Origin: Nocardia fusca NBRC 14340 | GTDB lineage: Bacteria > Actinomycetota > Actinomycetes > Mycobacteriales > Mycobacteriaceae | DNA: 64,000 bases | Direction: 5' to 3' | Assembly (NCBI RefSeq): GCF_001618425.1 | Contig: NZ_BDCU01000053.1 | Location: 1 to 64,000, forward strand | Shown: piece after piece, positions 1-9,284 of the stretch | How the letters are laid out: every line of letters begins with the position of its first letter | How positions within the stretch are numbered: position 1 is the stretch's first letter | Translations under genes and position numbers: made by a program | Notes under the pieces: generated by a model | What the model was told of the DNA's origin: nothing | Database searches by the model: none | What the model saw: only the letters and a program-made list of their open reading frames with translations

Positions 1-14
1 GCTAGCTGTGCGGC

Positions 15-419
15 TCAGCCGCAATGCACCTTGAAAGTCTGCCACTTGTCGTCACCGATGAGACCGCCCCAATCGATGCATTCGCCCTTCGCTTCAACTT
101 TCACCGGGCCGGCGAACTCGGTGTACTCGGCATCATCGACGATCACATTGCTGTGATCCTTCGACGTCCGCAGTCCGGCGCCCATCCGCACACGTTTCCC
201 CGGCTGGTCCCGTACGGTGACGACGCAGTTCTTCTCACCGTTATAGGTGAGGTAGACGGTGCCACCCCTGAGTTCGCGTGAATCGATCACGTCATATCCC
301 TTGCCGCACTGACCACCGTAGGTTGCCGCGGACGCAGTTGCGGGGTGGAGTACCGCCACTCCGGCGGCAATTCCGATTGCACTCGCGCACACCGCGATTG
401 TCTTCCTTGCATTCATCAT
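15..419 (-). CDS. SapA-like small secreted protein
   Basis: A 134-residue exported protein. Residues 1-31 form a signal peptide with a hydrophobic core and an AxA-type end (TASA). The mature part has four cysteines (about 38, 65, 114 and 133) that could form two disulfides. The pattern CGKGY, VYLTYN, KNCVVTVR, FAGPV and CIDWGG matches the Streptomyces spore-associated protein A family, whose molecular role is unknown. ATG 419 is chosen because GGAG lies 8 bases upstream; an in-frame ATG follows at once (416), and the longer open frame upstream has no signal peptide. It stands alone, 430 bases downstream of the NRPS on the same strand, so no functional link is claimed. Confidence 0.8.
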   Translation of the reverse strand: MMNARKTIAVCASAIGIAAGVAVLHPATASAATYGGQCGKGYDVIDSRELRGGTVYLTYNGEKNCVVTVRDQPGKRVRMGAGLRTSKDHSNVIVDDAEYTEFAGPVKVEAKGECIDWGGLIGDDKWQTFKVHCG

Positions 420-610
420 GTAGAAATCTCCTTCGAATGGCGTTCGTTCCAGTGACCACAATTCTTCGGCTTCGGACCAGAAGGGTCTGTTTGCGCACCG
501 ACATCCACTGTGTGTCCGAGCCGACACAAGGACTCGCCGAATCCTGTTGATATCGATGTCCGCACCCCACCGCGCGGCGGCCGCCGAAGCCGACAAGCCG
601 GCCCGCCACG

Positions 611-760
611 TTCGACGCCACCGACCTGCCGTCCTTCGCGACCAGCGAATGCGCTCGGGCGGCGGGATCGACGACCGCACCGGCAGCCTGACCCCGGGCA
701 AGGAGGCCGACCTCATCATGATCTGCCGCGACCACGCCAACATGCTGTCCGCCACGGCGG
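611..760 (+). pseudogene. amidohydrolase C-terminal remnant, frameshifted
   Basis: The gap between the SapA-like gene and the NRPS (420-851) is not empty. On the plus strand, one frame reads FDATDLPSFATSECARAAG. The next frame then continues GIDDRTGSLTPGKEADLIMI and NMLS. The block DxxGSLTPGKxADLI is the signature C-terminal strand-turn of cytosine-deaminase/chlorohydrolase-type amidohydrolases. The shift between the two halves falls near 660. No start, metal-binding motifs or N-terminal barrel are present, so this is the tail of a lost gene. The rest of the gap shows nothing recognisable. Confidence 0.5.
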
Positions 761-851
761 TCCGGTCGAGCCGACGGTCCCGTCTGGTCCGAGACGCAGA
801 AGCATTCCGTACCCGTGCCGCCCGGTCCGGCAGGGTTCGTCGGTTCCAGAC

Positions 852-3800
852 CTACAGGTGCTTGTTGAGCACCCGTGCGATCGCCGGTATCACCGCCGCC
901 GACATCATGTCGTCGTGGCCGGCGTCGATCGGGTGGTTGCGCACCGGACCGGCGACGTACCGGGTCCAGCTCGCCGCGGCGTTCGGACGGTCGGCAAAAC
1001 CGTCCGGCGCGGCGGCAAAGTAGATCATCTCCGCATCGACGACCGGCGGACGGTGCTGCGCGAGCATCTGTCCGGTGTGATGTGCGGCCGCCACTATCCG
1101 CTCGAGGTGACGTGGTTCGAGAAAGGTTGCGCCGCACCGATCTTGGATGGGCGTGACCGCTTCTGCGGTCGAGAGCCCGGCCGGCGCCGAGTCGATCCCG
1201 ATCGCGCCTGTGTACTCGGCGATGAACCCGGCGACGCTCAGCGGCGCGGGCGGCTCCGGGTCGAGGAAAGCCGTATCGGCGTCGAGCAGTGCGAGCAGCG
1301 ACACCTCGGCACCGAGATCGCGCAGACGGGCCGCGACCGCATGGGCGACGATTCCGCCGAGCGACCATCCCATCAGGCGATACGGGCCGTCGCTCTGGAC
1401 CGAACGAACAGCCTGTGTGTACCGGTCGGCGAACTCGTCGATCGTCTGGGGCCGAGGTTCGACGTCGTCCACCCACGGTGACTGTAATCCGTAGATCGGC
1501 ACTCGCGAATCGAGGTGCGCCACCAAACCCGTGTAGCACCACGCCAATCCCGATGTCGGGTGCAGACAGAACAGGGGTGGCTCGGTACCGGTCGGTCGGA
1601 TCGGTAGCAGCACGGCGAACGGTGAGGAGTCCGGCTCTTCGCCGTCGGCGTCCAGGCGACGAGCCAGGGCCTGGACGGTCGCGTCGGCGAGGATGTGCAT
1701 GACCGACACCTTCTTACCGAACATCGTGCCGAGGTCGGCCGCCAGCCGGGCCGCGGTGAGCGAATTGCCGCCGAGTTCGAGGAAGGACTCGTCCATGCCG
1801 ACGCGCTCGACACCGAGGACCTCCGCGCAGGCATCGGCGACCTTCTGTTCGGTGGGTGTCGTCGCCGGGCGGAACCTTCGGCGTCCGGAACGGAATTCCG
1901 GCTTCGGCAGCGCCGCCCGGTCCAGCTTGCCCGCCGGCGTGAGCGGGATCTGCTCGAGTGTCACCACGGTCGCCGGGACCATGTATGCGGGCAGCACCTG
2001 TGCGGCCGCATCGCGCAATCGGTCGACGTCGATCTCGGCGTCGGGGGCGGTCTGCACGTACGAGACGAGCGTGGTTGTGTCGCCGGGTCCGTCGTGGCCC
2101 ACAGTTGTCGCGAATTCCACGTCGGGATCGCGCGCCAGCACCGCGTCGATCTCGTCGAGTTCGATTCGGAACCCACGGATCTTGACCTGGTGATCGACGC
2201 GGCCTCGGAACTCGAGCGATCCGGTTTCGTTCCAGCACACCAGGTCTCCGGTGCGATACATGCGCTCACCGGGACCGCCGAAGAGGTCGGCGACGAACCG
2301 GGACGAGGTGAGGTCCGCACGGTGGTGATAGCCACGGGCCAGACCCACACCGGCCAGATACAGCTCGCCGACGACGCCGACCGGGACGGGTCGCAGCCAC
2401 GGATCGAGCACCAGGGCCGTAGCACCGCGCAGCGGGGATCCGATGGTGATCGGCCGACCGCCGTCCTGGACATCCGAACACGTGGCCCAGATCGTGAATT
2501 CGGTCGGGCCGTAGTGGTTGCGCAGGCCCAGGTCGGCATACCGTCGAGCCGTTTCCGGTCGCAGTGCCTCCCCGGCGACCGCGAGCATCCCGACACTGGC
2601 CAGTGCCGCCGGATCCATCGTCGACAGCAGCGAGGGTGTGACCAGCATGTGGGTGACCTTCTCGGCGGCAACGATGTCCGAGAGTTCGCGGCCGCCGAGC
2701 ACCGACGACGGCACCACGACGAGGCACGCACCGGCGCCGAATGCGAGCAGGATCTCCGATACGGATGCGTCGAAGCTGGGCGAGGCGAAGTGCAGCACCC
2801 GCGCATCCGACTGGGCCTGCATGCTTTGCCGTTTCGCACGAAGCAGATTCGCCAGGCCCGTGTGGGTGATCGTCACGCCCTTCGGGATTCCCGTGGATCC
2901 TGAGGTATAGATCAGATACGCGGCGTGGTGGGGGTGCAGCGGCGCCGGACGTTCGGCCTGGGTGATCGCAGCGGTCGGTTCCGCGTCGATGACCGGAGCC
3001 ACCGAATCATCGTCGAGGACCACCCAGTGCACCGACCTCGGTAGGCGAGCGCAGAGCTTGGTGACTGTGACGCCCAGCATTGTCTCGGAGTCGGTGAGAA
3101 TGTGGGCGATTCGCGCCGCAGGATAGTTCGGGTCGATCGGCACGTACGTCGCGCCGGTCTTGACGATGGCCCACAGGGTGACGATCGATTCGACGGAGCG
3201 GGTCAGTGCCGACGCAACAGCGGTTTCCGGTCCTGTCCCGTAGCGGATGAGCGTCCGCGCCAACCTGTTCGAACTCTCGTCGAGTTCTGTGTAGGTCACC
3301 GACCGACCCTCGAACCGGACCGCGACGGAAGCCGGATTCGTGGCGGCGGCCCGAGCGAAGATGTCCGGCAACGTCAGGATCGCGGCATCCGGTTGCCGCG
3401 CGCGCAGCAGCATCGCGCGCTCGGCGTCGGTGAGGATATCGATCGTGGTCAGCGCGGCGTTGGATCCAGCGGCGAGGAACCGCTCCAGAAACAAGAGGAA
3501 CCGCCGGTAGTGCTGCTGCACCTCGGCATCGCTGTACAGGCCGGGGTTGGCCTGGAGGTCGAGCCTCACCCCGTCGTCACGGGACCCGGGATAGACCACC
3601 AGCGACAGGTCCTCGACAAGCCCTGTGGACAGCACATGCAGGCGCCAGACGAGCGGACCCACATCCAGTGCGGCGTTGAACATCATGAGGTTCACGTGCG
3701 GTCCGAACGATCCCGGCGTGCCGGCGTTGCGGCCCGTGTCGCGCAGCACATCCTCCATCCGGTATCGCTGCCGGTGCAGCGCGTCGACGAGTTCGCGTCT

Positions 3801-4739
3801 GGTCGCCCGGATCAGTTCGCCGACGGTGGTGTCGGGTCGTGCCGGTAGTCGAAGTGGCACCGCATTCGCGGCCATCCCGCCCGAGGACCGCAACGTCTTC
3901 GTCGTCCTCGCCGTGACCGGGAGCGTCAGCAGGACCTCGTCACGTCCCAGCATCCGTGCCACGAAAGCGCCGAAGGCGGCGACGAGCGCGGGGGCCGCCG
4001 CCACGCCGCGCCGACCGCCCGTAACCTTCTCCAGCAGTTCGGTGATCTGCGGTGAAAGGACCGAACCGACGACCCGAGGATGCGCCGGCGGCGGGACCGA
4101 TCGGCCGGCAAGACCGGCCGGATCGGGCGCACCTGCCAAGTGCCGGCGCCAGTACTCCCGGTCGGCGCCGGCCTCGGGCGAGTTCCGATAGGCGCGTTCG
4201 TCGTCGGCAACCGCAGCGAGTGCACCGAACGGAGTGGGTTGCGGCCGAACGCCTTCGACGATCGCGGTGTACAGCTGGGCGACCCGCTGTAACGTGCGAG
4301 TCGCCGCATAACCGTCTTGAACGATGTGGTGCGCCCTTGCGTACCAGAAGTACCGCCGCGAGCCGACCCGCAGCACCGCCATCATCGAAAGCTGGTCGTC
4401 GAATACGTCCAGCGGCGCGGTGTACTCGGCGCGCATCCACTCCCGTGCCGCGGCCTCGGGATCATCGCTGTCGCGGAAATCGTGCACGCTGACGGTGACA
4501 CGGACGGCCTCGTCGACGACCTGGTACGGCTCCCCGTCGGCCACGCCGAGACGCAGACAGCGGTACCCGGACTCTCGAGCCTCCTGCACGATCGCGGCCG
4601 ATAGGGCCGCGGTGTCCAGGTCGCCCTCGATCTCGACGAAATGCGCGATGGTAATCGGCGCGGGGGTGAGCTGCTGGGCGTACAGGATCCCGCGTTGCGC
4701 CGCAGTCAGCTCGAAGGCGCCGTCCGGTCGTTGCGTCAT
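852..4739 (-). CDS. single-module non-ribosomal peptide synthetase, C-A-T-TE
   Basis: About 1295 residues with a complete elongation/termination module (numbered from the upstream TTG 4745): condensation domain 10-450 with the active motif HHIVQDG at 139-145; adenylation domain 460-955 with YTSGSTG 613-619, YGPTE 745-749, RTGD 831-834 and the catalytic Lys 940; carrier domain with phosphopantetheine Ser 995 in LGGNS; and a type I thioesterase from about 1055 with GWSLGG at 1126-1131 and a C-terminal GHDD His. Residues at the specificity positions, aligned by eye to GrsA, read D-A-S-L-A-A-H-I-W, which I cannot assign to a substrate. ATG 4739 is preferred over TTG 4745 because GGAG is spaced 7 bases from it. 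No MbtH gene or partner module is in the window, so the donor substrate must come in trans. Divergent from the DUF6875-like gene. Confidence 0.95.
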   Translation of the reverse strand: MTQRPDGAFELTAAQRGILYAQQLTPAPITIAHFVEIEGDLDTAALSAAIVQEARESGYRCLRLGVADGEPYQVVDEAVRVTVSVHDFRDSDDPEAAAREWMRAEYTAPLDVFDDQLSMMAVLRVGSRRYFWYARAHHIVQDGYAATRTLQRVAQLYTAIVEGVRPQPTPFGALAAVADDERAYRNSPEAGADREYWRRHLAGAPDPAGLAGRSVPPPAHPRVVGSVLSPQITELLEKVTGGRRGVAAAPALVAAFGAFVARMLGRDEVLLTLPVTARTTKTLRSSGGMAANAVPLRLPARPDTTVGELIRATRRELVDALHRQRYRMEDVLRDTGRNAGTPGSFGPHVNLMMFNAALDVGPLVWRLHVLSTGLVEDLSLVVYPGSRDDGVRLDLQANPGLYSDAEVQQHYRRFLLFLERFLAAGSNAALTTIDILTDAERAMLLRARQPDAAILTLPDIFARAAATNPASVAVRFEGRSVTYTELDESSNRLARTLIRYGTGPETAVASALTRSVESIVTLWAIVKTGATYVPIDPNYPAARIAHILTDSETMLGVTVTKLCARLPRSVHWVVLDDDSVAPVIDAEPTAAITQAERPAPLHPHHAAYLIYTSGSTGIPKGVTITHTGLANLLRAKRQSMQAQSDARVLHFASPSFDASVSEILLAFGAGACLVVVPSSVLGGRELSDIVAAEKVTHMLVTPSLLSTMDPAALASVGMLAVAGEALRPETARRYADLGLRNHYGPTEFTIWATCSDVQDGGRPITIGSPLRGATALVLDPWLRPVPVGVVGELYLAGVGLARGYHHRADLTSSRFVADLFGGPGERMYRTGDLVCWNETGSLEFRGRVDHQVKIRGFRIELDEIDAVLARDPDVEFATTVGHDGPGDTTTLVSYVQTAPDAEIDVDRLRDAAAQVLPAYMVPATVVTLEQIPLTPAGKLDRAALPKPEFRSGRRRFRPATTPTEQKVADACAEVLGVERVGMDESFLELGGNSLTAARLAADLGTMFGKKVSVMHILADATVQALARRLDADGEEPDSSPFAVLLPIRPTGTEPPLFCLHPTSGLAWCYTGLVAHLDSRVPIYGLQSPWVDDVEPRPQTIDEFADRYTQAVRSVQSDGPYRLMGWSLGGIVAHAVAARLRDLGAEVSLLALLDADTAFLDPEPPAPLSVAGFIAEYTGAIGIDSAPAGLSTAEAVTPIQDRCGATFLEPRHLERIVAAAHHTGQMLAQHRPPVVDAEMIYFAAAPDGFADRPNAAASWTRYVAGPVRNHPIDAGHDDMMSAAVIPAIARVLNKHL

Positions 4740-4799
4740 CGACAATCTCCCGTCGTCGGCAAGTCGTTTCGCGCCATCGATGATCCGGCCGCCCGGCTT

Positions 4800-4848
4800 C
4801 CCTGTATGTCACCGCGGACACACTTGTAGTGTCACCGGCATGACAGTC
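4800..4848. promoter_or_regulatory. repeat-rich divergent promoter region of the NRPS
   Basis: The 172-base space between the NRPS and the rightward gene at 4912 holds a direct repeat TGTCACCG (4807-4814 and 4830-4837, period 23). The second copy opens a short inverted repeat TGTCA-N6-TGACA (4830-4845). These could be regulator half-sites for either gene; no cognate regulator is adjacent. Confidence 0.35.
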
Positions 4849-4911
4849 CGGCCGCGGTTTCCGCCGGACAATGGTCTCCACGAACAATGATCGGGAAGGG
4901 AGACCGGAGCC

Positions 4912-5553
4912 GTGGAATCCGAGCGTATTGTCGCCAAGGCGTCCGGCGTCGAGTTCGAGAGTCTTTTCGAGCCTCGTCCGGACGCAATATCGGACACAGC
5001 TCGCCGGACGTTGCGGAGGTGGATGCAGGGGCATCTGGACCGACCGCATCCGCAGCTCGGCCGGCCTGGCCCGGTCTGCCCGTTCACCGGCCCGGCAATT
5101 GAGAAACGCCTGGTCTGGGTCGGCATAGTCGATGGCACCGACATCGACCAGGACCAGATGCGGACCGTCGTCGAGGATATGGTCGACATCTTCCCGACGC
5201 TGGCGCCGCAGGACGGCGCCGGCTCGGCGTTGCGGACGACCATGGCGGTCTTTCCGGATCTCACCGACTACGACATGATCGACGCGGTTCATCAGGCAGG
5301 CAAAGACCAGTTCGTCGAGGTGGGTCTCATGCTCGGGCAGTTCTATCCCGGCTGCGCCGAAGGTGGGTTGTGGAACAGCGACTTCCGCCCGCTCGACGCA
5401 CCACTACCGATGTTGGCCGTGCGGCAGATGGTCGGAACCGACTACCCGTTCCTGGTGTCACGGCCGAACCATCTGAGCGCGTATCTGAAGCAATTCGCAC
5501 CGGCCGTGCCCTCGATGGTTCGAACCGATATCGCCGAGCGGATCGCGTCGTAG
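4912..5553 (+). CDS. DUF6875-like protein of unknown function
   Basis: 213 residues, no signal peptide or membrane segment. The N-terminal part has HPQLGRPGPVCPF, then a mixed alpha/beta stretch (KRLVWVGIVDG, VVEDMVDIF, AVFPDL) and a C-terminal block FYPGCAEGGLWN...PLPMLAVRQM. I associate this pattern with the actinobacterial DUF6875 family, which often lies near NRPS or natural-product genes, but this comes from memory and has not been searched. GTG 4912 has AAGGGAG about 9 bases upstream. The gene is transcribed away from the NRPS through a shared 172-base control region, so a role in the same metabolite or its regulation is plausible but unproven. Confidence 0.65.
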   Translation: MESERIVAKASGVEFESLFEPRPDAISDTARRTLRRWMQGHLDRPHPQLGRPGPVCPFTGPAIEKRLVWVGIVDGTDIDQDQMRTVVEDMVDIFPTLAPQDGAGSALRTTMAVFPDLTDYDMIDAVHQAGKDQFVEVGLMLGQFYPGCAEGGLWNSDFRPLDAPLPMLAVRQMVGTDYPFLVSRPNHLSAYLKQFAPAVPSMVRTDIAERIAS

Positions 5554-5682
5554 CCGCACCGGCATGTAGTTGCGGTGGGCGGGCGAAGATCCTGTATGCA
5601 ACGGTTACCGTGTTTTCCACGTCGCTGGCCAGGCCTTCCGACGGCAACGCATGGCCGGTGCCGATGAGCGCTCAGGGGTAGG

Positions 5683-5705
5683 CGTCGCCGAGAACATCGG
5701 CGACG
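5683..5705. terminator. hairpin between convergent genes
   Basis: Perfect 9-bp stem CGTCGCCGA / TCGGCGACG with a 5-base loop, between the rightward gene ending at 5553 and the leftward TetR gene ending at 5813. There is no T run, so its efficiency as an intrinsic terminator is uncertain. The rest of 5554-5812 shows no gene. Confidence 0.5.
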
Positions 5706-5812
5706 GGCCTGTCGGCGGTGCGGTGCAGCCGGCAGGGATCGCAGTCGGCTGCGGTGGCGGTGATCGCCCGATACACTGGGATTTACGAGCGAACCGACTT
5801 CCTCGGGCGGAC

Positions 5813-6511
5813 CTATTCGGCGCCCGTGACACAGCTGCTGAATCCGGCGATGCCGCGGCGAGCAGCCTCCTGCACACTTTCCAACGCTCCGACATCCGAC
5901 ATCACTGCCCGCAACGACGTTCTCGCGGCCGCATCGGCGACACCGTACAGTTCATCCCGGCTTTTACCCTGGGCGTGGAACCGGTACTGAGTCCCCTCGT
6001 TCAGGCTCAACGCCGTGCGCGCGAACTCCTCCGGTGACACGTCGATGAACTCGCCGGACGCCACCCCTTCTTCGATAATGCTGCACAGCCGCGCCGACAA
6101 CTCGTCATAGTCGCCTTGGAAGTCACAGAAGACATCCGGCTGTTTCTTCGCTGCTTCCTCCAGATCGTAGAAATTCAGTGGTGCCGTACACATCTGAATC
6201 ACATCCCGATGCAGGACGATGTAGAGCCGGACCGCCGCCGGGGAATCGTGCTGCGACAACACCCGTGCCGCCTGCAGCGATGCCCGGTTCTGGTCCATGA
6301 TCTCCCGCAAGATCTCGTCTTTGGACTTGAACCAGTAATACAGCGACGATTGGCCCATGCCCGCCCGCGCGGCGATCGCTCCCATGCGGGTGGCCGCGAA
6401 ACCTTTCGCTGCGAACAGTTCCGCGGCGGCGGTCAGAATATCGCCGCGAGGGTCGTCCACGACGATTCCACTTCGTCGCGGACGTCCCCCCTGCGATGGT
6501 GCTCTGGTCAT
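5813..6511 (-). CDS. TetR-family transcriptional regulator
   Basis: 232 residues. The N-terminal DNA-binding domain spans about residues 20-75: ILTAAAELFAAKGF, then the helix-turn-helix TRMGAIAARAGMGQSSLYYWF and KDEILREIM. The C-terminal ligand-binding domain is all-helical and ends with a loosely conserved tail. The ATG at 6511 is the first start and directly abuts an inverted repeat. The gene lies 131 bases downstream of the ABC-importer operon on the same strand, so it may be the local repressor of that catabolic operon, or co-transcribed with it. This is inferred from position only. The effector is unknown. Confidence 0.9.
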   Translation of the reverse strand: MTRAPSQGGRPRRSGIVVDDPRGDILTAAAELFAAKGFAATRMGAIAARAGMGQSSLYYWFKSKDEILREIMDQNRASLQAARVLSQHDSPAAVRLYIVLHRDVIQMCTAPLNFYDLEEAAKKQPDVFCDFQGDYDELSARLCSIIEEGVASGEFIDVSPEEFARTALSLNEGTQYRFHAQGKSRDELYGVADAAARTSLRAVMSDVGALESVQEAARRGIAGFSSCVTGAE

Positions 6512-6537
6512 ACGGCAATGGTAGATGGTTCTGCCGT
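6512..6537. promoter_or_regulatory. inverted repeat at the tetR start, candidate autoregulatory operator
   Basis: ACGGCA-N14-TGCCGT lies immediately upstream of the TetR start codon; extending outward gives 7 of 8 matching positions per arm. A dyad of this size touching the start codon is typical of TetR autorepression. Confidence 0.4.
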
Positions 6538-6642
6538 GTCGGCTATCATCGATACCTCAGGCTCTTTCATCAGGATGGGTTGTTGCTCTTGGTGATTCGG
6601 CATCCCGGCGGGTAGGTTCTGCCGGAATGCCGGACCTACCGA

Positions 6643-7629
6643 CTAACCGGTGGCGGCGAACAGCGCTTCGTAATCCGCCGGTTCCTGCTCGATCACACCG
6701 TATTCGACAACTGCCGCCCCGTAGTCGCGCAAGGCCTGACCGTCGTCCTCGGTGGGGAATTTGGGAAAGTTGACCTGGTCGATGATGCCGGCGTCGATGC
6801 CCATTTCCGCGACGGCTACCGCGCCGACCCGGTCGGGGTTTTCCTGCGCGAATGTGTTGACTTCGACCATTGCCGCGCGGAAAGCGTTGACGACCTCGGG
6901 GTTCGATTCCGCGAACTGCCGCGATGTCGAATAGTAACCGGCTACCTGGTCGGGAAAAGACTGAACGCCGGGGGCGATGATTTGCTTCCAGCCTTTGTTG
7001 AGTCCGGGCGTGCGATGCGGCTCCGACACCCATATCGCGTCCACGTCGCCCCGTTCGAGCGCTTCACCCATATCCGAGAACGGAAGCTGGGTCCACCTCA
7101 GGCCCTCATGGCTCACACCCAGTTTGTCGAGGGCGCGGCGGATGTGCACCTCGCCGATATTCTGCAGCGTATTGACCGCGATGTTCTTGCCCTCGAGATC
7201 CTTCGGCTCGTCGATTCCGCTGTCGGGGAGTACGAGGACCCCGTGGTCGTCTTCGTCGGGTGTGCAGCACGGCGCCCAGGCCGGCTGTACCAGCTGCAAC
7301 GGCAAGCCCGAATCGATCGCCGCGAGCTGGCTCACCGTATTGGAGTAGCCGAACTGGTTTTCACCACTGAGCACGCTGGGGATCACGGCGGCACCGCCGT
7401 CGGCGAAGCTGACCTGGACATCCAGACCGTGTTTCTCGAAGATCCCCTCCTCGATTCCGACGAACAGCGGGGCACTGAGAATCGCGGGGATGGTCCCCAC
7501 GCTGACCTGGGCGAGTCCGCCCTCGGCCAACGCGGAATCGGCGCTACCGCCACCGCCGCACGCCGTCAGCACCATGGCGGCCGACGCGACGGCACCATAG
7601 CGCACGGCGCGGGAAAGTTGTTTGAACAT
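6643..7629 (-). CDS. ABC importer substrate-binding lipoprotein (NMT1/SsuA/TauA type)
   Basis: 328 residues. A lipoprotein signal ends in the lipobox LTAC (Cys 24) followed by GGGGS, so it should be anchored outside the membrane. The mature protein has the two-lobe periplasmic fold of the nitrate/sulfonate/taurine/THI5 group: VGTIPAILSAPLFVGIEEG at the start, a bound-ligand loop, then LEGKNIAVNTLQ and DAIWVSEPHRTPG. The unusual loop PAWAPCCTPDEDDHG contains two adjacent cysteines. Last gene of the importer set, 22 bases after the ATPase. The ligand cannot be read from sequence, but the neighbouring catabolic genes suggest a small nitrogenous or aromatic acid. Confidence 0.9.
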   Translation of the reverse strand: MFKQLSRAVRYGAVASAAMVLTACGGGGSADSALAEGGLAQVSVGTIPAILSAPLFVGIEEGIFEKHGLDVQVSFADGGAAVIPSVLSGENQFGYSNTVSQLAAIDSGLPLQLVQPAWAPCCTPDEDDHGVLVLPDSGIDEPKDLEGKNIAVNTLQNIGEVHIRRALDKLGVSHEGLRWTQLPFSDMGEALERGDVDAIWVSEPHRTPGLNKGWKQIIAPGVQSFPDQVAGYYSTSRQFAESNPEVVNAFRAAMVEVNTFAQENPDRVGAVAVAEMGIDAGIIDQVNFPKFPTEDDGQALRDYGAAVVEYGVIEQEPADYEALFAATG

Positions 7630-7651
7630 CGTTACTCCTCATCATTTCGTG

Positions 7652-8440
7652 TTACGCGCTGACGAGGTTCGCGTCGTTGCGGACCATCTCGCGGATTCGG
7701 CCGAAAACGTGGGCGCGCAGGCGCGCGAATTCGGGCAGGGATTTGGTTTCGATCTGATCGCGACGATCCGGCAGGTCGATATCGACGATCTCGGCGACAC
7801 AACTCGGGGAACGCGTCACGATTGCCACCCGGTGGCTCAGGTACACCGATTCGTCGACGTCGTGCGTCACGAAAAGCACCGTGGTGCCGGTTTCGTCACG
7901 CACTCGCAGCAGCAGGTCCTCGAGGTCGGCGCGGGTCTGCGCATCGACCGACGCGAAGGGCTCGTCCATGATGAGGACCGCCGGGCGATACGCGATCGCC
8001 CGCGCGATCGCGACCCGCTGCTGCATACCGCCGGACAGCTGGAACGGTTTCTTGTGCGCCGCTTCGGCGAGCCCTACTTCGTCCAGTGCCCGCGCGACTC
8101 GCTCCCGGCGGTCGGCCGTGCTGATCCCGTTCTTCATCAGCGGCAGTTCGACATTTTTCGCCACGGTGATCCACGGCAGCAACGAGCGTGCGTAATCCTG
8201 GAAGACCACCGCGAAGTCGAGCGGTGGGCCGTCGACGCGCCGGCCCTGGAATGTCACCGAACCGCTCGTCGGCCGGTCGAGACCGGCGATGCACCGCAAC
8301 AGAGTCGTTTTCCCGGCGCCGGAGGGGCCGACAATACTGAACAGTTCCCCCTTTTCCACGCTGAACGACATATCGGCTACGGCTGTGAAGCCGCCGCCCT
8401 TGACGGGGTATGTCTTTTCTAAATTCGACACGATGAGCAT
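7652..8440 (-). CDS. ABC importer ATP-binding protein (SsuB/TauB type)
   Basis: 262 residues with all nucleotide-binding motifs: Walker A GPSGAGKTT (38-46), Q-loop at 81, signature LSGGMQQR (135-142), Walker B LIMDEP (156-161), D-loop ASVDAQ and the switch histidine in VTHDVDE. This is the usual length and layout of the cytoplasmic ATPase of nitrate/sulfonate/taurine importers. It follows the two permease genes and precedes the binding protein, completing the transporter. ATG 8440 gives the family N-terminus (LIVSNLEKTY). Confidence 0.93.
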   Translation of the reverse strand: MLIVSNLEKTYPVKGGGFTAVADMSFSVEKGELFSIVGPSGAGKTTLLRCIAGLDRPTSGSVTFQGRRVDGPPLDFAVVFQDYARSLLPWITVAKNVELPLMKNGISTADRRERVARALDEVGLAEAAHKKPFQLSGGMQQRVAIARAIAYRPAVLIMDEPFASVDAQTRADLEDLLLRVRDETGTTVLFVTHDVDESVYLSHRVAIVTRSPSCVAEIVDIDLPDRRDQIETKSLPEFARLRAHVFGRIREMVRNDANLVSA

Positions 8441-8492
8441 CGGCCGCTGCCTTTCTTGGTAAGTACAACTCGGGCGAGGAGGGAACCCGGCG

Positions 8493-9284
8493 TCAGTTCG
8501 TGCCGGAGCGCCGCGGGTCGCACCATCGCAACAACCGTCGTTCGGTCACGGCGTAGAGGGAGGTCAGGAGGAACCCGAGGATTCCCAGGATCAAGATTCC
8601 GGACCACATCGTCAGCAGCTGGAACGTCGCCTGTGCCTGCGTGATGACGAAACCCAGACCCCGCTGGGCGCCGACCATCTCGCTCGTCACCATGAGGATG
8701 AGGCTGAGCGGGATCGCGATCCGCGCACCGACCAGCACGCGCGGCAGCACCGCCGGGAACACGACGTACAGCTGCCGTCGCAGACCGCGGATGTTGAACG
8801 CCTGCGCCGAGGCCATCATCGTCGGATCCAGCCGGCGCGCACCGTCGGCGGTACTGAGCAGTACCGGCCAGACACAGCCCAGCGCGATGAGAAAGATCTT
8901 CATCTCGGCGCTGACCCCGAACAGCATCATCGCGAACGGGATGAGTGCCGTACTCGGAATCGCCCGAGCGAACTCCAAAGCCGGCGAAACCATGCGCTCG
9001 ACCACCGCGAGCTGGCCGATCACCAACCCCATCGCGACCCCGGCGACCACCGCGATCCCCAGCCCCGCGCTGAGTGTTGTCGCACTGGCGCGGATATTCG
9101 CGAGACCTTCCGGTGTCGTCCAGTATTCTCCCGCCTCGGCGATGATCGCCGAAAGGGCGGGAAAATAGACGTTGTCGCTGTTCGCCGACAGGAGGAACCA
9201 CGCCGCTGCCGCGCCGAGCGCGCCTACGACACCGAGGACTGTCCGGCCACGGCCGGTGGACAATGCCGCTGTCACCGTAGTCAT
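8493..9284 (-). CDS. ABC importer permease (SsuC/TauC type), second copy
   Basis: 263 residues with six likely membrane helices and the cytoplasmic coupling-loop motif in the order expected for BPD-type permeases (ARAIPSTALIPFAMMLFG). The ATG at 9284 overlaps the stop of the upstream permease (ATGA), so the two are translationally coupled, and this start gives a normal family length; the longer frame upstream encodes no membrane-protein sequence. With its neighbour it would form a heterodimeric channel driven by the ATPase at 7652-8440. Confidence 0.9.
   Translation of the reverse strand: MTTVTAALSTGRGRTVLGVVGALGAAAAWFLLSANSDNVYFPALSAIIAEAGEYWTTPEGLANIRASATTLSAGLGIAVVAGVAMGLVIGQLAVVERMVSPALEFARAIPSTALIPFAMMLFGVSAEMKIFLIALGCVWPVLLSTADGARRLDPTMMASAQAFNIRGLRRQLYVVFPAVLPRVLVGARIAIPLSLILMVTSEMVGAQRGLGFVITQAQATFQLLTMWSGILILGILGFLLTSLYAVTERRLLRWCDPRRSGTN

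Noticed and set aside
5554..5812. Short frames between the DUF6875-like and TetR genes
   Set aside because: None shows domain similarity; only the hairpin is supported.
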